From NCBI GenBank assembly GCA_027625915.1, contig JANTQA010000023.1, positions 18,786,001 through 18,850,000 of the forward strand: a stretch of DNA of 64,000 nucleotides, read 5' to 3'. The notes under the pieces are model-generated. The model ran no database searches and had not been told where the DNA came from. It saw only the letters and a list, made by a program, of their open reading frames with translations. Positions 58,310-64,000 of the stretch are shown in pieces. The first letter of the stretch is position 1; every line of letters begins with the position of its first letter. This DNA comes from Anaeramoeba flamelloides. Taxonomy: Eukaryota > Metamonada > Anaeramoebidae. The translations under genes and the position numbers were made by a program.

Positions 58310-58880
58310 TTTATTTTTATTGATGGAAGAAGTGTAAATTACACTCTAGATGTCCTTTTACTTAAATTTCCTCAAAGGAAATTTAAGCGTAAAATCATAG
58401 ATTTCACGATTGTTCAAGGGAAAGACATACCCTTTTTTTTTTATGTTTAAAAAGTGAAAAGAAAAAAGCAAAAAAAAAAAAAAAAAAAAAAAAAAGAAAT
58501 TTAAAAAGGGTTTATAAGAAGCAATTGGTAAAAAATCAAAAAAAAAAAAAAAAACAATGCTATCTTTAATTAAGAACTCCCAAAATCACAGCCACGATAC
58601 TTTTGGTTGATTTAATAATTTGATAATTGATCATGAATGTTCACTTGGGGATCGTTATTTAATTGTTGTAATTTCTTTTTTTTTTTTGATCTTATTTGCT
58701 TTCAACCTTTGGTCATTTTAGCCTTTGCTTTTTAGTTTTTATTTTCAAGTTACGCATACTTTCGTGTTTCAGTGTCACAGTATTAGTAAGTAACCACTTG
58801 ATCTTTTTCCTTTGTAACTCTTCTTCCCAATATAAAGAAGATTCAGCCAGGGGAAAAATGGAAAAAAATAAAAATAATTG
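58310..58880 (-). repeat. Dispersed repeat R2, copy 2 (inverted)
   Basis: It matches 22840-23412 in inverse orientation over its full length, including AGAAGTGTAAATTACACTCT, ATCATGAATGTTCACTTGGG, AATCACAGCCACGATAC and TTCCCAATATAAAGAAGATT. On the minus strand the ESSLYWEEELQRKKIKWL reading is retained, then diverges (LTNTVTLKHESMRNL) and stops earlier. Confidence 0.75.
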
Positions 58881-59700
58881 TTTTATATTAAGATTTATTA
58901 TATGGTACTGAAAGAATTTAAATGGTTTCTAAAATCTTAATATTTCCTAATTTTGAAGTTTTGATTGTAAAAAATTAGTAAAAATCAATTCCTTTTGAAA
59001 AAATATTATTTTTGGAAAGATTATTTGATACAATAAGGTTTAAAAGGATATTTATGTTTAACATGATAAATTGATGTTGTCTAACAATGATATTTTTCTT
59101 ATTGAATTAATAGATTTTAATATTTCCTATTAAATAGTTCTATTATTTTTAGTAAAGTTGTCAATTAAAAATAATTTTTGTATTTTTGGAGTTCCATAGT
59201 AATTCTAAAAGGTTAAAATGCAACAATTTAATTTTACTTCTGAAAATAGTAATAATTATTTTTCCAAGAAAAAATAATGGAAAAAATATAAAAAATGATG
59301 CTTAATTTTTCTGATCTACATCACTTGATCTCTTTGATAAATATTTTATTGAATTAATGGATTTAATTATTTTTTCATAAATATTTAACTTATTTTGAGT
59401 TAGGTTTGTAATTAAAATTCAATTTCAGTATTTTTAGTATTCCATAGCAATTCCAAAGAGACTAAATGTAATGAAATAATATTTTATCAGAAAATTTTGA
59501 TTGATAGTCACTTTGGTTTTTCTTAAATGTAAGATTTGTTCATAAAATGATAACTTGATCAAAATTTTTTACCTAATATTTAATATTTAAAAAACCTAAA
59601 CAAATTTTTGACTGACACAATTTTTTTTAAAAACCAAAATTGTTTTCACAATGGTTATATCAAAAATCGTAATAAATAAAATTTGTCTTACTATTAGTGT

Positions 59701-60437
59701 TTAGAAAGGGGAAGTCTAAGATCAAAGTAAGTTGTTATTGGGCGTTAATTCATATTAGTGCTATCTGGTTAAAATGTCTTAAAAAAATTGATTAGTCAAG
59801 TAGTAATATTTGTTTATCCCATAAATTAAAAATGATCCATCATTAGTAAAAATCCCAATAATTTCATAAAAAAATCTGCATTTCGCCGCAAATTTAAAAG
59901 TTGAATTATCAATATTCAGATTTCAAAGTTGTAAAATATCTTTCTTAAATTTGTTGTGAAATGTAGATCAATAACTAAAAAATTGAATTTTTTAAAATTA
60001 AATAATTCAAGAATAGATTGTTTTGACAAATTATTTCAGAATTATTGTAAAAATAGTGATTCTAAAATTATGTTTATAAAAAGGAAACTAAATTAAACAG
60101 TCTTTGGTGTTTTATGTTGATGATTATTGAGTCAATCTTTGAAATTTAAAAATTAAAAAAATAGTTACTTTTTAAAAATCTTTATATTAATTTTGAAATA
60201 CTGCAATACAGTATTTTGAGTTTCTTTTTTTGGTTGAAAAAGGAATTAAAAAAAAATTCCAAAAATAAAAATTTTTAATAGTGATAATTACGAAAAAAAT
60301 GTAATAATTTAATCTGAAATTTAATTTTTAATCGATTTTAAAGAGCTATTTTAACCATTTTACACTTTAGATTCATTTTTACTAATTTATAATTTTTTTT
60401 ATTTATTTGAAAATCTATTGTGAGGCTAATCCCTTAA
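59701..60437. mobile_element. TTAA-family element, copy with one intact end
   Basis: The right end GAGGCTAATCCCTTAA is intact; the left end (TTAGAAAGGGGAAGTCTAAG) has decayed. Interior blocks (GCATTTCGCCGCAAATTTAA, TTGAATTATCAATATTCAGA) match 33057-33811 in the opposite or same orientation depending on block, reflecting the element's palindromic layout. Confidence 0.7.
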
Positions 60438-60756
60438 GATTAAATTATTTAGAATAGCTTACAATTCTATTTTGGATATATATTTGAAAATGAAATGATA
60501 AAATATTAAAATCAGATTTTTGTAAGATCTTAAAAGTTAAAATTACACAAATTGTTGGAATTCTGAAAATTTTATATTTTGGTGATTCAAAGAAATTGTA
60601 AAAATAGTTAATCAAATTCAAGTTGTAGAATTTTTATACTTCAATTTTTTTAACAATTTTACTCATATTTCACTTGAAAATGTTTGAACAAAAAATATAT
60701 CTGTGTTTTTCAGAATTTCAATTCAAAAATGAGAATTTATACTTATTTTTGAGTCC

Positions 60757-61150
60757 TTAAGGGATTAGAGTCACCATATATTCGTATTTAATCAATGTAT
60801 GTTGTTATAAGGTGTAAATGTTCTTAGTGATACCCTATCAAATATCTCTAAAAAATATATTATAAATATTATTGCACAACAAATTATGTGATTTTTTTAT
60901 AATGATCTCAATTAAAAATCTTATTTTTGAAATTTTTTTTTTATTTCCTTTTCAAAATCCAAAGATTTTAAACCAAAAGAAAAGTATTCCAATATTTAAT
61001 AATTCAGATTTAGAACTTCCAAAAGTCACTATTTTAAGATTTTGTAATTTCAAAGATTAACTTAATAATCTTCAAATATAAGACCAAAGACTGTTTAATT
61101 TAGTTTAATTTTTATAAACCTAATTATAGAATCACTATTTTTACATAATT
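60757..61150. mobile_element. TTAA-family element, half copy
   Basis: The left end TTAAGGGATTAGAGTCACC is intact, followed by TCAATGTATGTTGTTATAAG and AAATATCTCTAAAAAATATA. Similarity ends near the family's centre and no right terminus is found. Confidence 0.65.
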
Positions 61151-62799
61151 CTGAAATAATTTTCCCTGAAAAATCGATTATTTATTTAAATTTTAAGGGG
61201 GTAAGTACATTTTTCATTTTTTGAGTGACACCATTTATGTGAAACTGAATTCTTCAAATCATTTCTTTAGTCAAATACATTGATATTTTCATAAATAACA
61301 GAGTGGAATTATTTCTAGTAATAGATATTTTCATACCAACAAAAAAACGTAAATCAAAAAGATGAAAAAATTGATCAAAAAAAAAATAAATAAAAATCAT
61401 TTATTACTTGATCTTATCGACAATATTAGATACAATTACTTATTCTTTATTTGGTTTTATTTTTGATTCTTTATGAAAAAATTTTATTTGGAAAATTTTT
61501 GATAAACAAATTACTGTTTATTTCGAACGAATTTCCAAAATGAATTTAAAAATCCTATTTTTATTTAATTCATATAATTCTAGTTTGAGTTCAAAAAATC
61601 ATTGATTTTTTTAATTCTTCTTGAAGAATGAGGGCTTATTGGACAAATTCGTTTGATTTTATAATTATTTATTTTCCATTAAATTGAGAACCCAAAAAAA
61701 TTCTGAATCTGATTGAAATTTGTTATTGAATTTCTGAATTATTTTGATTTGAATCTTTTGTAACTGTTTTTTGATTCCAAGAATTCAAGTTCTTTATTTT
61801 AATTTTTGAAATGGTACTCTTTGTTTTGGCTTGGTTTGAGAAAAATATTTTAAAAAAGAATTTTGAAAGCAAATTTGTCACAAAAAGTTTTTTAAAATAA
61901 TAATAAATAGTAATGGGGCGAGAAATTCAAGGAAAAAAATAGTTTGTATTCATACAATCTAAGAAGATAAAGAAAACCAGTCTTCAAAATAAGCTTTTAA
62001 AGATTTTTTTTTTTTTCATTCTTGATTTCAACAAATTTAATTGGAAAGGTGATCTTTCGTGTTTGGTCTTCTAAAAGAAAAGATTTGTTTCAAATACACA
62101 CCCTTTCGGGTATATTTTGTTGGTTTACTGTTTGGTTAATTTTGATCATTGGTATAAACACATTTCGAGATCCAAAACTTTATTTAATAAAACTCAAAAA
62201 TTGAATCAAAAAAAATGTTCAAAAAATTGAAAAAATTAAGATTCAACTCTGTTTTAATTTGGGTTCTTTTCACGAATAGACTAGTGAATGGTGTTTTGGT
62301 TTCAAAGTTTCAATATCTGGTGGCACTCAAAAAATATTTTATCAGTAATGTTTACACAATTAAAAATTTTCAAAATGGTAAAATGTACTTACTTCTTGAA
62401 AAATGATACAATTTTTTTAGTAATTGAACTACATTTGTAGTCAAATTTAAGAGTGATTTTTTAACTTTATAGTGCTTATATTTGCTTTTGTACCTTAAAA
62501 TTTGTGTAAAAAGGTAGTTTTTAATATATAATTGTTATGTTTTTTGATGAAAAGTGAATTATTTGTTTATTTTTAATAATATTATTATGTTTTGTTTGAT
62601 AAAAAAAAAATATTAATTTTGATTATTGTTCAATGATATGCATATTGTTCAGTTTGAATTATATTTGTTATTGTTTGAATTTTGGACGATTCTGTATTAG
62701 AGACAAATACTTGAATAAAATGTGATTTGATGATTTTTAAATTTTGTTAAATAGTGTCATAAATACTAATTAAATAAAAATGACTAATTTTAATGTAAG

Positions 62800-62871
62800 G
62801 GGCGTATAGCTCAGTGGTAGAGCAATTGACTGCAGATCAATAGGTCCGGGGTTCGACTCCACGTGCGCCCT
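62800..62871 (+). tRNA. tRNA-Cys (anticodon GCA)
   Basis: The cloverleaf reads: acceptor GGGCGTA pairing with TGCGCCC and discriminator T; D arm GCTCAGTGGTAGAGC; anticodon stem ATTGA/TCAAT with loop CTGCAGA, giving anticodon GCA; a T arm with loop TTCGACT and one G-A mismatch in the stem. D-arm (A box) and T-arm (B box) promoter sequences are intact. A T-rich tract (TTATTTTTTTTTTC) follows directly as the RNA polymerase III terminator. No intron. The 3' CCA is not encoded, as usual in eukaryotes. Confidence 0.95.
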
Positions 62872-64000
62872 TATTTTTTTTTTCTTTTTTATTTATTCAA
62901 AGAATAATTTTACTTTTAAGGGATTTAACATATCTTTTCTCATAAATCAAAGTATAATGTTATTGGGCTTAATCACATAAATGGACCCATGTTCAAACCT
63001 CTCTAAAAAATCGATTAATCAAGTAATAATATTTTTTGATCTATATCAATTAAAAAGGATCTTTGTATTAGTAAAACAAACTCAACAATTTCACAAAAAA
63101 TCTACATTTTGCCAAAATTTAAAGGTTGAATAATCAATATTCGTGTTCCAAAGTTGCAAAATATCACTTTTAAAATTTATAACTCAATGTCAATTAATAA
63201 TACAAAATACATTTTTTTTCAAAAATTAAATAAAAATGGAACAGATTCTTTTGATAAATTATTTCTGAAATATTGTAAATATATTGATTTTCCGATTAGA
63301 TATTATAAAAAAGGAAAAAAAAATGATTAACCAATTTTTTGGGTTTTTAAATTAATGATTATAAGTTCGTCTTTGAAATTATAAAATTCAAGAAAAATAG
63401 TTACTTTTGGAAGTTCTAAATCCGAATTATTAAATACCAGAATAATCTTATTTTGAGTTTGGTTTTTTTAGATTTGGAAAAGGAATTATAAAAAAATAAC
63501 TAAAATACATTTTTTAATTCTGATCCTTATTAAAAAAAATATAAAAATTTATTGTGAAATAGGATTATAAAAGATTTTTTTAAAACCTTAGAAACTATGT
63601 CACACTAAAATCATTCATATCCAATTACAGCATACATTAATTATAGAGAAATTTAAGGCTACTCTAATCCTCTAGACAAATGAATCAAAAAGTCTCATTT
63701 TTGAATTGAAATTCTGAAAAAAACAAAAATAATTTTTTTTGTTCAAACCTTTGAACAATTTTTTTATTCTTTAATTTACTCAAATTTTTTTAAATTGAAA
63801 CCAATCAATTTTTAAACCTATGAATTTGTATTTTTTACAATTTATGAAGATTTTTTTGTGAAAAATAACAAAGAAAACCTTATTTTTCAGTTTGTTAGAA
63901 TACAAAAAAAAAAAAACAAATAAAACCAAATAAAAAGATTCTCATTTGTTTTGAATGTTTATTTTCTTTTGGCAGTTTTTAGTTTAAAATTTTGAGAATT
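62872..64000. other. Gene-free end of the window
   Basis: After the pol III terminator the span is mostly a TTAA-family copy (62916-63676), then AT-rich sequence without recognisable content to the window end. Confidence 0.6.
62916..63676. mobile_element. TTAA-family element just downstream of tRNA-Cys
   Basis: It begins TTAAGGGATTTAAC and ends near GCTACTCTAATCCTCTAG, both degraded. Interior blocks (AAAGTATAATGTTATTGGGC, TTGAATAATCAATATTCGTG, AGTTACTTTTGGAAGTTCTA) match 33057-33811. It starts about 45 bp after the tRNA. Confidence 0.7.

Larger units (their letters stand above)
56065..62799. other. Gene-free, repeat-rich span between the kinase-like gene and tRNA-Cys
   Basis: It holds hairpin arrays (56310-56610), an ATCTAT microsatellite (about 56640-56668), a relative of 541-900 (about 56770-57250), a TA run (about 57373-57395), a TGTTATAA-rich foldback (57855-58116), R2 inverted (58310-58880) and two TTAA-family copies (59701-60437, 60757-61150). 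Two short frames at 62022-62204 and 62215-62406 follow each other just upstream of the tRNA; neither resembles a known protein. Confidence 0.55.

Noticed and set aside
62022-62406. Two consecutive open frames of 60 and 63 codons near the tRNA
   Set aside because: The first lacks an ATG start, neither shows a domain or codon pattern, and lengths are within chance for this composition.
1-64000. CRISPR arrays, bacterial operons or ribosome-binding sites
   Set aside because: The DNA is eukaryotic (introns, nuclear-type tRNA); the regular hairpin arrays have no spacer/repeat organisation of the CRISPR type.

Overview
The window is very AT-rich eukaryotic DNA from what looks like an amoeboid or flagellate protist. 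The evidence is protein-coding genes interrupted by GT-AG introns, one nuclear-type tRNA-Cys, Rho-BTB, ankyrin-BTB and vWA/alpha-kinase signalling proteins with long Glu/Lys and Asn/Ser tracts, and long gene-poor spans filled with decayed transposons. TAA and TGA both end genes and no codon reassignment is needed. The protein repertoire resembles Anaeramoeba (Metamonada), with Amoebozoa as the alternative. This is inference from memory of gene content, not a database result.

Layout. (1) 2.2-4.2 kb, +: the C-terminal exon of a protein resembling the p101/p84 regulatory subunits of class IB PI3-kinase. (2) 6.9-12.1 kb, +: a complete three-exon very-long-chain 3-oxoacyl-CoA reductase. Its membrane-anchor exon is too short to stand out as an ORF, and its second intron is about 4 kb and holds a 1-kb inverted-repeat element. 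(3) 17.1-18.7 kb, +: a short ankyrin protein with a long charged tail. (4) 24.5-25.4 kb, +: the last exon, or an orphan exon, of a tandem-BTB protein. (5) 30.4-32.7 kb, +: a two-exon RhoBTB-like protein whose GTPase domain is colinear with Rac1 but has lost key switch residues. (6) 42.9-35.95 kb, -: a B-box-like/ankyrin/tandem-BTB protein split by a 3.3-kb intron that holds another long inverted repeat. (7) 52.7-56.1 kb, +: a vWA plus alpha-kinase-like protein that appears to lack catalytic acidic residues. (8) 62.8 kb, +: tRNA-Cys(GCA).

Between the genes almost everything recognisable is repeat: a Tc1/mariner-like MITE family (TA flanks, CAGTCAG ends), a TTAA-flanked inverted-repeat family, several large foldback elements, arrays of short hairpins built around TTAGGTTTTCC, an approximately 560-bp dispersed repeat with a coding remnant, and at least three decayed non-LTR retrotransposon fragments, two of which keep reverse-transcriptase motifs. 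Nested insertions give a relative chronology.

Functionally the genes form no operon or obvious pathway. Several suggest small-GTPase, PI3K and ubiquitin-adaptor (BTB) signalling, and the reductase is housekeeping fatty-acid elongation. All family calls come from reading motifs by eye; no searches were run.
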